A stretch of DNA of 64,000 bases from Atriophallophorus winterbourni (lineage: Eukaryota > Platyhelminthes > Trematoda > Plagiorchiida > Microphallidae). The notes below the pieces were generated by a model. The model saw only the letters and a list, made by a program, of their open reading frames with translations, was not told the origin of the DNA and made no database searches. Position numbers and translations under genes: made by a program. The stretch covers positions 1 through 64,000 of the forward strand of contig JACCGJ010016124.1 in assembly GCA_013407085.1 (NCBI GenBank), read 5' to 3'. Shown here piece by piece: positions 1-11,074 of this stretch (positions are counted from its first letter, which is position 1; each line of letters opens with the position of its first letter).

Positions 1-2261
1 ATGGGTCCGTTACAGAACCGCCCAAAACGCTTGTGTCAAAATGCAGCGTGTGCTCAAACAGAAGTTTTAGTTATCCTTAGCCAGGGATGCTAAATCCAAC
101 CCGAAAAGGTTTTACAGTTACGCGCAATCTAAAGGAAAAACTAGGGTAAACATCGGTGACTTAAAAATGGAGGATGTGCAAGTGGCCAATAGTGACCTAA
201 CTAAGGCAACAGCCTTCTCAAAGTTTTTCAGTAGCGTTCAGCGAAGGGATAATTCTTTACTCACACTGTCTGAGTTGCTTAACTTTCCATCTGGTGTCCC
301 TGCACTAGATGATTTGTCCTTTAATGAGGCGGAGGTGTATGGAGCTCTTATTCATGTTCGTGCTAACAAGGCTGAGGTTTCGGATGACATCCACTCAATT
401 ATGCTGAGAAATCTCGCCCCAGTGCTTGCAGAACCACTATGTGAGCTGTTCATTTCTTGTTTGCAATCGGTAATGGATCCTCTTGAGTGGAAAGAAGCCA
501 TAGTAGTACCAATAAACGAAGGTGGTTGCAGGTCGATTCTTGGTAACTATAGACCAGTCAGCCTGACCAGCATCGTCTCGAAAGTATTGGAAAGACTTAC
601 ACGCGACAAAATCTGCCAGCATCTCTGCCAGCATTCTCTACTTAGTGTAGCTGAACATGGATTCCTAAAAGGGAGGTCTTGTCTGATTAACCTCTTGAGT
701 TTCCTCAATATTGCTACGAAAAGGTTGGACGAACAGAAGCCGGTCTGAGCGCTCTACCTGGATTTTAGCAAGGCTTTCGATTCCGTCATTCACTGATTTT
801 TAAAAACTAAGCTGGCAGCAAAAGGCATACGGGGTAGTTTACTTGCTTGGATAAAATCATTCCTGACAGATGGGACCTTTAGAGTACGAGTAGGATCTAC
901 GTTGTCGATCCAAACGGAGGTGATAAGTGGGGTGCTCAGGGGTCGGTTCTAGGTCCGCTGCTCTTTCTGATTTTTATCGATGACTTGTCGCCTTTCTTGG
1001 AGTGCCCGTGCCTCATTTTCGCGGATGACGTGAAGGTCATTGGATCAACGAATGAAGATACTGTGATGAACGACTTCGAGCGGGTCATTGAATGGTCCAT
1101 ACGGTGGGACCTCCCACTGAACCTTAATAAGTGCCAACTCTTGTCTGCTCTGGTCGACAAGATCACAGTCCAGGTGTCAGGTGATCCTATTAGCGTTGAC
1201 GCCACACAGCGGGTTAAGAACTTGGGTGTTCTAGTTAGAGCTGACTTCAAATGGAAGAACCAATGCGCTGTTGCAGCGCAACGTGCACTCAATGTGCTCT
1301 TTCGGTTCAAGTCGGTGCTGTCCAGCAGAAGTCCCGACGTGTTCCTGCCACTTTACAGGGCGTTAGTCAGGCCGCATTTGGGACATTGTGTCCAGGCGTG
1401 TTGTCCTCACTACCAGAAGGATATCATTCGACTTGAAAGCGTCCAGCGACTAGTAACACGCATGATTGAGGGTCAGCGTGGGAAAAGTTATGCTGATCGC
1501 CTTTGGGCTCTGGGTCTTTTCTCTCTTAAGCGTTATCGTTTGAGAAGTGATTTGATTGAAACCTTTAAGATCTTAAAGGGTTTAGGCGGCGTTAATCCAG
1601 ATGACATCTTTACCTTAAGTCCTAAGCTGGGCACTCGCGGACACGCACTCAAGGTTGTTAAGGAATGATGTCGACTAGATTCTAAGAAAAACTTTTTCAG
1701 CTTCAGGGTGGTCAACTTCTGGAACAAGCTCCTTGAAGAACTTATCTCCTGTAGTTCCGTCTCAACTTCCAAGCAGGGTTTAGACCGTCACTGGGGTAAG
1801 TTATTCTCTGATTACATCTCATGATTACCATGCTTATGTTGTCCTCCATTTTGCTCACTATTCATTGTAGCAATTTTAGAGCATCATTTTATTCTTGATT
1901 CTCCATCAGCTGACCTCTAAACGTGCTGGTGAGGAGAAACTGCCTTTTTTCCAGCATCGATTATTGCGCGTTGCCGTCCTACTTTCATCCGGTACAGCGC
2001 CTGGCACCGCGATCATCAGAGATTGCAAACAGAGAAGAAAGAAAATTACCTTTTGGCAGTGCATCGATTATAGCGCGGTGCTCCCCCAACTATATTCTCC
2101 TAGTCATACGACCATCAGAGGTTCCACATGGAGAAAAAGGATTGACCCTTTGGCAGTGGTGGATGATTCTCCGCAGCTTTCCACCGAAAAAAATTCTGGA
2201 CGCTTGATTGGCTTGTCATCCACTTACTGTCCTGTGCCTATTTAACTGAACTGAACTGAAT
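1..2261 (+). mobile_element. CR1-like non-LTR retrotransposon, decayed reverse transcriptase and 3' end
   Basis: The copy is cut by the left window edge. A linker (about 1-166) leads into an open frame (167-748) with the RT motif NYRPVSLTSI and then HGFLKGRSC. After a stop at 746 the frame continues with LDFSKAFDSV. A second stop and a one-base shift near 935 interrupt the GVPQGSVLGPL region. The catalytic box IFADDVKVI lies at about 1017-1043, and the RT C-terminal part is open to 1668. The 3' end carries three CTGAA units near 2245-2260, as expected of CR1-type 3' terminal short repeats. Stops and the shift show the copy is dead. The CR1-like class is inferred from motif order and C-terminal style. 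Confidence 0.82.
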
Positions 2262-2263
2262 TT

Positions 2264-2575
2264 AAATCGCATCTGGCTTCATTTCTTACCATAGATAAAA
2301 TTCGCAATCTTCTCAACTTAGATGATGTAACTGATGATTTATATAATAATGGCATTCCTGGGTATTGATATTAAATTAAATTTATTAACGTTCGAAACAA
2401 CATATTCTCTCGCTTTCAAGTATTTTCTTCACAGCATAATTATGAATCCCCACCCAAATGAAACTGGCACCAGACCTCAACCTATTGGAATAAATTACCT
2501 TCGCCTAGCGAACAGGAAAACGGTTCCTATTCAGGAAAGATCAATTTATTTTGAACAATCAAAATGAAGAAATTT
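2264..2575 (+). repeat. Left arm of a ~300-base inverted repeat pair
   Basis: This segment matches the reverse complement of 2920-3225 with many substitutions. Shared stretches include the region around ATAATAATG..CCTGGGTATT (2343-2368 against about 3115-3145) and ACGTTCGAAACAA (2389-2401). One translated frame contains WNKLP, often seen near the C-terminus of CR1-type RTs, so both arms may be fragments of a retrotransposon 3' region. That class is a guess. Confidence 0.55.
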
Positions 2576-2689
2576 GGAACATCAACAACAGAGATTCCCC
2601 ACTTGTCATCGGTTGACCTTATGATTTAAACATCAGTGCTTCCAGGATCATTAGTTAACTTTTCTTCACAATACCTGTGTTTTGTACTA

Positions 2690-2910
2690 TATCAGATCAC
2701 GCACAGACTATCTGAAACCAACTTTTTAATACTGTTACCTTTATATTCATTGAACGTTAAATTCCGTTGAAGAAATGACCTTGAAAATTGTTTTTGCAAA
2801 TGTACATACTACAATCTGATTGTACAAATCTTTTGAAAATTATTGATCATGGTCAACATGCCTTGGATTTCCAAGAATAAAATTTATTCACTTATTTTTT
2901 CTTTTCTTTA
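2690..2910 (+). repeat. Dispersed repeat, copy 1 of 3
   Basis: It is similar to 4140-4370 over its whole length and to 4716-4815 over its second half. Shared words include ACCTTGAAAAT, AATTATTGATC and GCCTTG..TT.ACAAGAATAA-like segments. The copies are roughly three-quarters identical by eye. No coding potential was seen. They surround the decayed RT pieces and may be untranslated parts of the same element. Confidence 0.45.
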
Positions 2911-2919
2911 ACTTCAAAA

Positions 2920-3225
2920 GTTTTACATTTTCATTGTTCGAAATAGAATTATCTTTCCTAAATATGAAGAATTTCCCTGTCTGCTAAGCGAAGGAAATTT
3001 ATTCCACTAGGTTGAGATCTGGGGTACAGTTTGAATTTGTTTGGCGGTTCGAGAATTATGTTGTAAAGAAAAGCGAGAGAATATTGTTTCGAACGTTATA
3101 AAAATTTATTTAATATAAATACCCAGGAAAAACATTATTATATAAATCATCAGGTAGAACATCTAAGTTAAGAAGATTACAAATGTTTTCTATGGTAAAA
3201 ATAGAGCCAGATGTGATTTGTATTC
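2920..3225 (-). repeat. Right arm of the ~300-base inverted repeat pair
   Basis: It is the reverse-complement partner of 2264-2575. The arms are about 350 bases apart, so together they could form a long imperfect foldback. The rest of the stretch up to 4140 is AT-rich with stops in every frame, and I see nothing recognisable in it. Confidence 0.55.
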
Positions 3226-4139
3226 ATTTAAATAACAATATGACTATAAAGATCAATTGGACTCCACACTCATGATAACTAACCCTCAAATGTTAAGGAA
3301 AAATCGTACTCGAAAACGAGGTGGCGGTAGCTTTATTTATGTACATTAAAGATTTGAAGCCAATAGCATACCATATTAGAATTTGAAGGAACTTGGATAT
3401 TCAATATGGATAGAATTACCTATGCTAGATCTCTTAATAGTTTGCATCTGCTTCCTACCAGCTTCAACTTAATGTAATCTAGATACATGAACTCAAGTTT
3501 TTATAGAAACGTCTTTACATAGCAGGTTCTTACAACATGCATAATTTTAACTTGCATGAACACAGTAAAGTTAGCTCTCAAACACGTTTTATGAAAACGC
3601 TTGACTTACTAGGATACAAATAAATTATTATTAAACCGACCAGAAAGGGCGACATTCTTGACTTAGTACTACTTTGAATCTAGATGTAACTAATTTGCTA
3701 ATATTGCCTTCTTTCTTTAATGGCCATCATAAAATACTATCTTTCCATCTATCATGCACTTAAAAACCTACTAATAAGGTCGAAACATTTTACCGTTCCA
3801 TAGACTGGAACCTTAATAAGATAGAAGACTGGTACAAATTATTTTTTTACAATGATTTTTAAACTAAATATTCTACATTCCATTTGAAAATTATAAATTT
3901 ATTTGACAGAGCAAGCAGTCCTAAAAAGCGAATAAAACCAACTAGGCTATAAAAAGTGAAAAAGAAAATAAAAGAATGAGCTGCAGCCGCAATAAACTCT
4001 CATGATACTTTCGCTCGTTTACGTTCCTATGAACTATCGAGTGAGCATAAATGTATTAAAGAACATACAACTAAATCATCAAAAAATAGAGCAGTGAACA
4101 GTTGTGATAAGGCGAAATTACTTAGTAGTTTATTTATTT

Positions 4140-4370
4140 TCTTCATAATATCCGATCACTAACAGATTATCTGAGAGCAATTTGTGAATAAAGTTTACCG
4201 TTATTTTTATTAAACGTGAAATTCAGTTGCAAAAGTAACCTTGAAAATGTATTCGCAATTGAACATATTGCAATTTGATTGTACTAAGATTTTGGCAATT
4301 ATTGATCGTGCTAAGCATGCCTTGAATTAACAAGAATAATTTAATTATTTATTCATTCACTTTCTAGCGA
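4140..4370 (+). repeat. Dispersed repeat, copy 2 of 3
   Basis: It aligns by eye with 2690-2910: both have an ACTATCTGA/ATTATCTGA start, ACCTTGAAAAT in the middle and AAGAATAA near the end. It abuts the minus-strand RT remnant at 4353-4806, so it may be the 3' flank of that copy. Confidence 0.45.
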
Positions 4371-4806
4371 CGCCACCAATCCATCTTCAAAAATAAGAAA
4401 AAGTAGAGGTCTGATTACAGAACGATGTCGGTTTTCACTAACAACACTCAATTTTGGAGAATACATAAAGCATATGCTGACAAGGATACCTCTATTGCAT
4501 GAGTAGCATATTAACATGTTTCTCAAAGAACCACTGAAACCAACGAAACCAAGTTTGATTCTATGCAATCGGTGGTTTTCAGAATCAAACGCCATACAAA
4601 AGTCAAAGTAAAAACATCATATCGTTAGCCGGTAGTCTCATGTTGACCTCACTGAGAAAACACAAGATGTTTGTTAGACACCACCTTCCTTTAAAGAATC
4701 CATGGTGAGAAAAGTTCAGCAACGAATAATTATACAAACATTTTGTAAAGTTATTAATCATGCTTATCATGTCTTGGATATTCACGAATAAGATTTTTAT
4801 CAACAA
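4353..4806 (-). mobile_element. CR1-like reverse transcriptase remnant
   Basis: Two minus-strand frames read HHGFFKGRWCLTNILCFL and then MAFDSENHRLHRIKLG. These are decayed forms of the RT blocks HGFLKGRSC..NLL.FLN and KAFDSVNHRLL seen at 1-2261 and 4990-6250. A weak RPLLFLIF block follows. There is a stop between the two frames and no catalytic ADD box, so this is an old fragment. Confidence 0.7.
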
Positions 4807-4989
4807 TTTATCTTTCCATTTCCTGAGATGTTATGCTAATCTAGTTATAAGAGAATGAACTGATGGAAGATATTTTAAGTTTTTCGCCAATGGGCTCTTT
4901 TTGTTTCACCAAAAAACCACGTTTTAAATACCAACACTAATTTAAGTTCAGTATTTATTTGCACAAAGCCCATCAATCTACTGGACCAT

Positions 4990-6250
4990 ATTTCGCCACC
5001 TAGTTGATTGCTCGTTGCTTATCTCTGATCAGCACGGCTTCCTCAAAGGGAAGTCGTGTCCAATGAACCTCTTGTGTTTTCTGAATGAGGTCACCATGAA
5101 GCTAGATGAAGTCCAACAAGTTGAAGTTTTTTAATTGGACTTTTGCAAGGCCTTTGATTCGGTAAACCACAGATTGCTTGCAAACAAATTTGGTTATATG
5201 GGTATCGATGGTCTTCTAAGGAAATGGACAATAGGCTTCTTGAGTGATAGATTCCTCCTCGGCATGATAGACAGTATAAATTCCTCGAAAGTAAAAGCTG
5301 TTAGTGGATTACCACAGGGTTCCGTACTCGAACCGCTACTTTTCTTTATTTTCATCGATGCTTTGGCAGCGTCGCCTAAGTGTCCCTGCTATATTTTCGC
5401 GGATGATCTCAAGTTTATCTGATCACTGAATGAACAGGGTTTTCTTAAGTGTATTGAATAGGTCATCTAGTGGTCTGCTACATAAGATCTACCAGTTAAC
5501 TTCACTAAATGCTATCTCTCGACTAAAGTCATTAAGAAGCTAGATGTTGCTGGGCCAGATGTTATATTTGAGATAAATGGATGCCAAAATGTAATGGCTG
5601 AGGCATAGAGGTTTCAGCGGACTTGAAATGGGCTGATCAACGTGCAGCTACTGCACAACGCGCCAGTAGCGGCATTTTCACATTCGGTCAGTTTTATCCT
5701 GCAGGTCCCCAGAGGTTTCAATACCAATATACAAAGCGGTCGCGAGACCACATCTCGAGTAAAGCGTTTAAGTATGGTCACCTTATTTTGAAAAGATATT
5801 GCCAAGCTTGAAGATGTTCAATGCCTAGCTACTCGTATATCTGTAGGGCAATCAGGTAGGTCGTATGAGGAACGATTGCTCAGTCTATATCTCTTCTCAC
5901 TGAAAAGAAGGCGTTTACGTGGAGACCTGATTGAAACTGCCAAAATCATGACAGGTTTCAGTACTATTTATCCAAGTAAATGTATGCTCTGGCGCCAAGT
6001 GTTGGTACTCGAGGCCACCAATTAAAACTGGCCAAGCAACATGTCAGGTCAAATGTTCGTAAGCACTTCATAATCGAAAAGGTGGTAAATTATTGGGAAC
6101 GTCTTCCCGAAGAAGTTGTTTGTTTTACTTCGGTAGAGGGTTTTAAGAAGGACCTCGAATCGGTGTGGCCTTCTTTATTTCCTGATTTTTATATGCAATT
6201 GCTGAGTACAAATAATTTAGTTGCACAAAAATCTTTCACAGAATAATTTC
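4990..6250 (+). mobile_element. CR1-like reverse transcriptase, decayed copy
   Basis: The plus-strand frames hold QHGFLKGKSCPMNLLCFLN, LDFCKAFDSVNHRLL (from about 5138), SGLPQGSVLEPLLFFIFID and the catalytic box YIFADDLKFI ending at 5422, where a stop follows. The C-terminal part is shifted between frames; 5980-6246 keeps GTRGHQLKLAKQHVRS and YWERLPEEVV. This is the same family as 1-2261, but more decayed. Confidence 0.82.
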
Positions 6251-7121
6251 CGAATTTTTACGTGTGACATGTTCGATTGTTTCGATTTGGTAGGAAATAT
6301 GTAATATTTCACTAAAAATGTGCATTACAAATTATTAGTTAAATACATATAATCATATTATTGTGATTTGCAAAAACATTTCGTTATTGAAGAAAACAAA
6401 ACAATAATCAAATGAAGTTGAATAACTTATACTAGCTATTAAGTGAAACATCTTTGTTTATATTTCGCATATACGTGTTTTTCAAAACTAATTTATTATT
6501 GATTGTCTTAGTTAACCGACTTTTAAGTTTTGCGCAGATTCAAATATTGAATACCATTTCGCGTGTGACAGCTTCGGCTTTGGTGAAAAAAATCGCTTCG
6601 ACTTTAACCCATGAACTCTCGGAAAATAATGGAATGTTGAAAAAATATTTTTTCTTCATGTTCGCAAATTCTCATTGATAGCGTCAATGTAATAATGAGA
6701 GATGTATACAAATAATTCGGTAAGCGAAATTATTAACATCAATATTTCTACGAATAAATAGAAACTATTAAATGAGACATGCATTTAATCGAAGCTGAAC
6801 TATTCATTTTTGTGATGCTAAATGATTGCTGATTAATGCAAAGGTTTTTCCTAATTGAATACTAATAATATGCAATCATATAAAACATTAAATAAAATGA
6901 TGACATATCCATTTCTTATTTCGCTGTTAAAATATGAATAATTTATATCTATCTTATTCAATCAGTTATGAAGTGTGTTCAGTGACTGAAATATATGAGA
7001 ATGGCTGATATCAATTCTAAAACCTGCTACAACCGGCAAGGTTTATTGTTATACCTATTCATTTGGATTGAGAGCAGAAGGAATAAGATGCTGCTGCTGT
7101 GAAACGAGAAAAAGTGAGTGA
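6251..7121. other. Stretch without recognisable gene
   Basis: AT-rich sequence with short chance frames only. No RT motif, hammerhead core or splice-bounded exon was found. Confidence 0.4.
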
Positions 7122-7125
7122 CGTC

Positions 7126-7523
7126 TGTAGTGGACCGAAAATCTAAGTCTAGCACTGCAAACAATACGGCAAAAATAGGAAGAACTCACTAAAAGAATAA
7201 AGGAACAAATGTCCAAAGAAACATCCATGAAGTCAAACGGTAGCGAAATAATCTACACAAGAAAATCCAAGGGATGAAATCCAAGGTGCAAGAAACGTTA
7301 AAATGTTGAAGAATCCGTTCATCACAATTCTGGCACGGCCGACTTCGCAACTAGGGAAGAAGACAAAATCCGAGTTCCAAATTGTATTATCCACAAAAAG
7401 ATGTATTATATTGTATATGTGTTGATACGAATGAAGTCTACATGGCCCAAAAATGAATAACCATATAAGGCCAAAAGTGTATGTACACAATACGAAGTTA
7501 CAAAGTGAAAGTTATTCACTACA
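7126..7523 (+). repeat. Left LTR
   Basis: It begins TGTAGTGG and ends TTCACTACA. It lacks about 8 bases present near the middle of the right copy (GTAATGCA region at about 8512) and differs by scattered substitutions. The last 85 bases or so are almost identical in the two copies. Confidence 0.75.
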
Positions 7524-7749
7524 TTACTCCTCCTCCAGAGTGTTAGTTAGCCTTGAAAGAAGGATAACATACGCTTGAAATGTTCATGTGGTCACATAAT
7601 CAGCAATACGTTTAGACCAATGCGCATATCTACCAGTTCGAGTTTTGAAAAGTGGTAAGAGGCCCGGAGGATTTTTCACTTACTTTACTTTTGTGCGACT
7701 ATCTCATCCTGGAGGATGAGTCGGCTTCAATGAAGATTCTTGGGAATTT

Positions 7750-8151
7750 GTGTACAAAGCGGCGTCCCAGCACCACCCGGCGTTTGTTCGAGTCAGCTTC
7801 TCTAGCTTTTGCATAACCAAGTGCAACCTGCAAGGCAGCAGGAAGTTGCCAGAAAGAGGTGGTGTGCACCAACTAACCGTCTGCCAGACTGTTTCAGATA
7901 TTTCCTCAGGGTTTTCTCCCGAAGCCGTTCCCGCGATCGGGTATGCCGCAAGGCCTCGGAGGTTTAAAATCAGGGTTTTCCTTCCCTTAGATGAAATGCC
8001 GACTTTGGCTAACGAGCTTCATCGGAGGATTGGGATGACCATGGGGATAGGCGGTTGTGATTGCAGAGTAATGAAGCTTGATGAAGTTAGCGGCTTAGGC
8101 TCACGAAAGCTGGTTTTGTGCACGGAATATGCTGTGATTGTAGGATTATAG
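7750..8151 (+). CDS. Unrecognised open frame inside the LTR element
   Basis: The frame has 134 codons, GC-richer than its flanks, with no ATG at the stated start (TTG/GTG region). I see no zinc knuckle, protease triad or transmembrane segment. It could be a remnant of gag or captured sequence, or simply open by chance; coding status is doubtful. Confidence 0.25.
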   Translation: MYKAASQHHPAFVRVSFSSFCITKCNLQGSRKLPERGGVHQLTVCQTVSDISSGFSPEAVPAIGYAARPRRFKIRVFLPLDEMPTLANELHRRIGMTMGIGGCDCRVMKLDEVSGLGSRKLVLCTEYAVIVGL

Positions 8152-8297
8152 GATCTTTATTTATAGAGGAATCGCTCATGGTGTGGTATTGAGTATTCCA
8201 AAGTTAAGCCAAAAATTGACAAATTCGAAGATATCGTAAATGCACAAATCAGTTTGTCGGGGCTCACTAAATATGTAGTAGTCGGGCTCACCAATTA

Positions 8298-8706
8298 TGT
8301 AGTGAAACAAAAGTATAGGTCTAGCACTGCACACAATACGGCAAAAATGGGAAGAACTCACTCAAAGAATGAAGAAGCAAATGTTCAAAGAAAGATCCAT
8401 GAAGTCCAAAGGTAGCAAAATTATCCATACAGGAAAGTCCAAGAGATGGAATCCAAGGTGCAGAAAACGCTAAAATGTTGGAGAATCCGTTTATCAAAAT
8501 TCCGGCACGGAGTAATGCACGCCGACTTTTCAACCTGGGAAGAAGACGGAGTCCAAGTTCCAAATTGTATTAACCACCAAAAGATGTATTATATTGTACA
8601 TGCGTTGATACGAATGAGGTGTACATGGCCAAAAAATGAATAACCATATAAGGCCAAAAGTGTATGTACACAATACGAAGTTACAAAGTGAACGTAATTC
8701 ACTACA
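8298..8706 (+). repeat. Right LTR
   Basis: It begins TGTAGTGAAAC, ends TTCACTACA and is followed by CGTC, matching the bases before the left LTR. A short partial copy of its edge (GGGCTCAC..AATATGTAG) precedes it at about 8260-8280. Confidence 0.75.
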
Positions 8707-8977
8707 CGTCTGCTCACATTACAAGGCTTGAGAGTGAATGACCACCACTACATCATTCATTGGATTAACTCTAACCGTATCTACAATTGCTGATCGAACT
8801 CGCGAATAAATAGTTGTTATGATGGTATGAACAAAAGTTCCTTTGGGAGCGAGTTACAAATATTCATTTTTGCGTGTAAAGCGTGCTTGCATCAGTCAAT
8901 TTAAGACTTTCAGGCTTTTGCATATTCCGGCCTTTCTCATGAGTAATCGATTCGCCTACTAATCATAAAAACCTTAG

Positions 8978-9130
8978 GAATTCGCCACCATATTGACCGA
9001 GAATGATGCGGCGTATCAGGAAAAAATGGAATCTTTACTTTTAAATTCTACGGAAAAAGTTTCAGTAGACCTCGTTTATCCTCCTACGCCGGATGACGAA
9101 CTCCATGCACCATCTCAGTGGCCTTATTTT
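8978..9130 (+). CDS. Tentative exon of the large gene, before a 33-base intron
   Basis: An acceptor ...AACCTTAG precedes 51 open codons (EFATILTENDAAYQ...HAPSQWPYF), followed by GTACTC. The next acceptor (TCGTCTTCAG) comes only 33 bases later. Reading through the intron hits TGA. No upstream exon with a compatible phase was found, so the gene's start is unknown. If real, this is a 5' exon of the phase-0 gene, consistent with the known tendency of schistosome genes to have tiny 5' introns. Confidence 0.4.
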
Positions 9131-9163
9131 GTACTCTTTACATGAAATCACATTCGTCTTCAG

Positions 9164-9238
9164 ACAGAGGAAACGCAACGAGTAACCCTTATTCTAACAG
9201 AGGACGGTGATGCGCTGAGAAGAACGCCTGAAACACAT
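9164..9238 (+). CDS. Tentative exon between 33- and 38-base introns
   Basis: Acceptor CGTCTTCAG, 25 open codons (TEETQRVTLILTEDGDALRR...), then GTAAAG. The codon phase is 0 at both ends and the following intron contains an in-frame TAA, so reading through is not possible. The acidic, polar composition resembles exon 1 at 10919. Confidence 0.4.
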
Positions 9239-9276
9239 GTAAAGTAACGGCTGCTGCTTATTCTCCTACAGTTTAG

Positions 9277-9327
9277 GCTTTCGACTTTAAAGAATCCATG
9301 ACCAGGATCCCTGAATATTTTCCGAAG
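9277..9327 (+). CDS. Tentative short exon after a 38-base intron
   Basis: Acceptor ACAGTTTAG, 17 codons (AFDFKESMTRIPEYFPK), then the weak donor GTCATT. An alternative acceptor five bases earlier (CTACAG) would meet a stop after nine codons, so the later AG is preferred. The frame stays open for about 70 bases beyond the donor, so the end is uncertain. Confidence 0.3.
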
Positions 9328-10918
9328 GTCATTGCCTTAATAGGCCTACTTTTACAAAATATTTCCGAGCACCGCCATCAGAGCCGATGCGCATGATGAT
9401 TGACTTGTTCTTATTTATAGGCAGTGACCAGTTGTTTTTCTATTTGAATAAGTCATCAAATGCTCGAGCAAACATTTGAGAAGAGCATTCTTCTTCTGAT
9501 AATAATGCAGTGGTAGATGTTACGAGTTTGCTAAATATTTCATATGATTTATTAAACTGCTCTGGCTAATTATGTGGGTGATTAACTTCTTTGAGACATG
9601 AGAGATGTTGATATCATTCTCGCAAATCAAAATGCTGGTCTGTCATATATTTTCCTAGCTATTGTCGATGCCTAATTCAGCTTAGGAAAACTAAAATGAT
9701 ATGTATCAGCCCATTACAGTCAAAAGGTAAGGGCATGGTAAAATTATAATCTTAATCATGTTTGAATGTTTACGAAAAAACGTTCACAGCTTACGTGCAA
9801 GTTTTTTCATTATTGACAACTGAACTAAAAGCAATGAAGACTACTATAAACAGTTTTTTATTCATATTTGTCGTGAGACTGTTATGCGATAAAATAATAA
9901 ATGATTATAACATCAATCAATTGAAATATAAGCTCGAAATGCCTAGATGTCCAACATGTGCCGCAAAAGATGAATAACTCACTCGCAAGTTGATGAAATT
10001 AGTTCTATTAAGAAACATTACCCCAGTTTACAGAAAAAGGTTGCGTAATATTCTACCTTTATAATGATCACTAGTTTGATTTTGTTCAATTATATGGGTA
10101 CAGAATCAGGAAAAAATCTATGATGCTGAGAAATTAATATTAGCATTTTCTATTAACTAAAGCTTGCGTTATGTTATAAGCTCTAAATTCCCTCAGCGTT
10201 AACGAGCTTAGTGACTTTTACAATGAAGCTCGAAATGCTTGAAAATTGTTTGACTCATATGACTTCAATATATGTTTTCATAGTGTCGAATGAACATCCA
10301 AAAATATCCTTCTTAGGATTCAGGTATACGGAAAGCGTTAGCAATAAACTGTTTCCATTTCGAAAAGAATAATTATTATTAGTTTTGAATGAACATCTAT
10401 TTACAATCGAAAGAAATAATTGAATTCGATATTTTGCTTCGAGATCTGGGGTGCATGCATTTTTCAGATGAATTAAAAATATATTAACTAGATTTATTCT
10501 CAGAAAATATAACTGATTTATGCAAAAATTCTGATTTTTCACCTTCATCTCTGCACTGGTTTAATCTGGTTATTGTACAAGATTACGCTGGAAACTAAAA
10601 CTTTTTAATGGGTTCTAAGAAAAAAGAGTAGTCTTATGGTAGTACGCAGATACGTCATGTTGTTATGCTATCGGGTATGCAAACATGAAAATTCATTGCT
10701 CAATTCAAATTAACTGCGAAATAATTTTAATTGTTTCAACATTGTAAACAAAATCAAAAAATATAATAAAATAAATTATGTTCAAACTAATCTATAAACT
10801 TAGCTTGACTGCACTACCTGAAAACGAGAGAGATTTCTTACTCAAAACCGTTTAAATTTGGTTAAATAACATGTTAAGATAAAGCTTCTGCCGTCAATGT
10901 TCGTGTTTTTATTTTCAG
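9328..10918. other. Intron or intergenic stretch
   Basis: AT-rich. Small open frames (9762-9977 plus, 10255-10548 minus) lack splice context and recognisable motifs. Nothing assigned. Confidence 0.4.
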
Positions 10919-11074
10919 GAAGCCGATAAATGTCCATCTGAAAGCGCGGAAGAAACTATTCCCGAAATTCAGTACACACAATCCAGAATCTTTTCTCCAT
11001 TGGTTTCTGCAACGAATGTTTACTTTAGTGATGAGTTCACCGAGTCAACTGCATCCGTATCTGCGACACCACGG
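10919..11074 (+). CDS. Large gene, exon 1 (of those placed)
   Basis: Strong acceptor TTTTTATTTTCAG and donor CGG|GTTAGA enclose 52 codons, phase 0-0. The peptide starts EADKCPSESAEETIPEIQ and ends ESTASVSATPR; it is acidic and Ser/Thr-rich with one Cys. The frame closes soon after the donor. The following intron (about 2.2 kb) contains hammerhead repeats. Confidence 0.6.

Larger units (their letters stand above)
7126..8706 (+). mobile_element. Complete short LTR retrotransposon, non-autonomous
   Basis: Two direct repeats, 7126-7523 (398 bases) and 8298-8706 (409 bases), flank 774 internal bases. Each repeat starts TGTAGTG and ends CACTACA, the TG..CA inverted ends expected of LTRs. The whole is bracketed by CGTC at 7122-7125 and CGTC at 8707-8710, a 4-base target duplication. 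The repeats are roughly 85 percent identical by eye, so the insertion is not recent. The interior has one 134-codon open frame (7750-8151) with no gag, protease, RT or integrase motif that I can see. No clear primer-binding site follows the left repeat, and no clear polypurine tract precedes the right one. It would have needed proteins from a full-length relative. Orientation is arbitrary. Confidence 0.75.

Noticed and set aside
9762..9977. Small plus-strand frame ending CPTCAAKDE as a zinc-ribbon gene
   Set aside because: There is only one Cys pair, no splice context, and the rest is AT-driven chance sequence.
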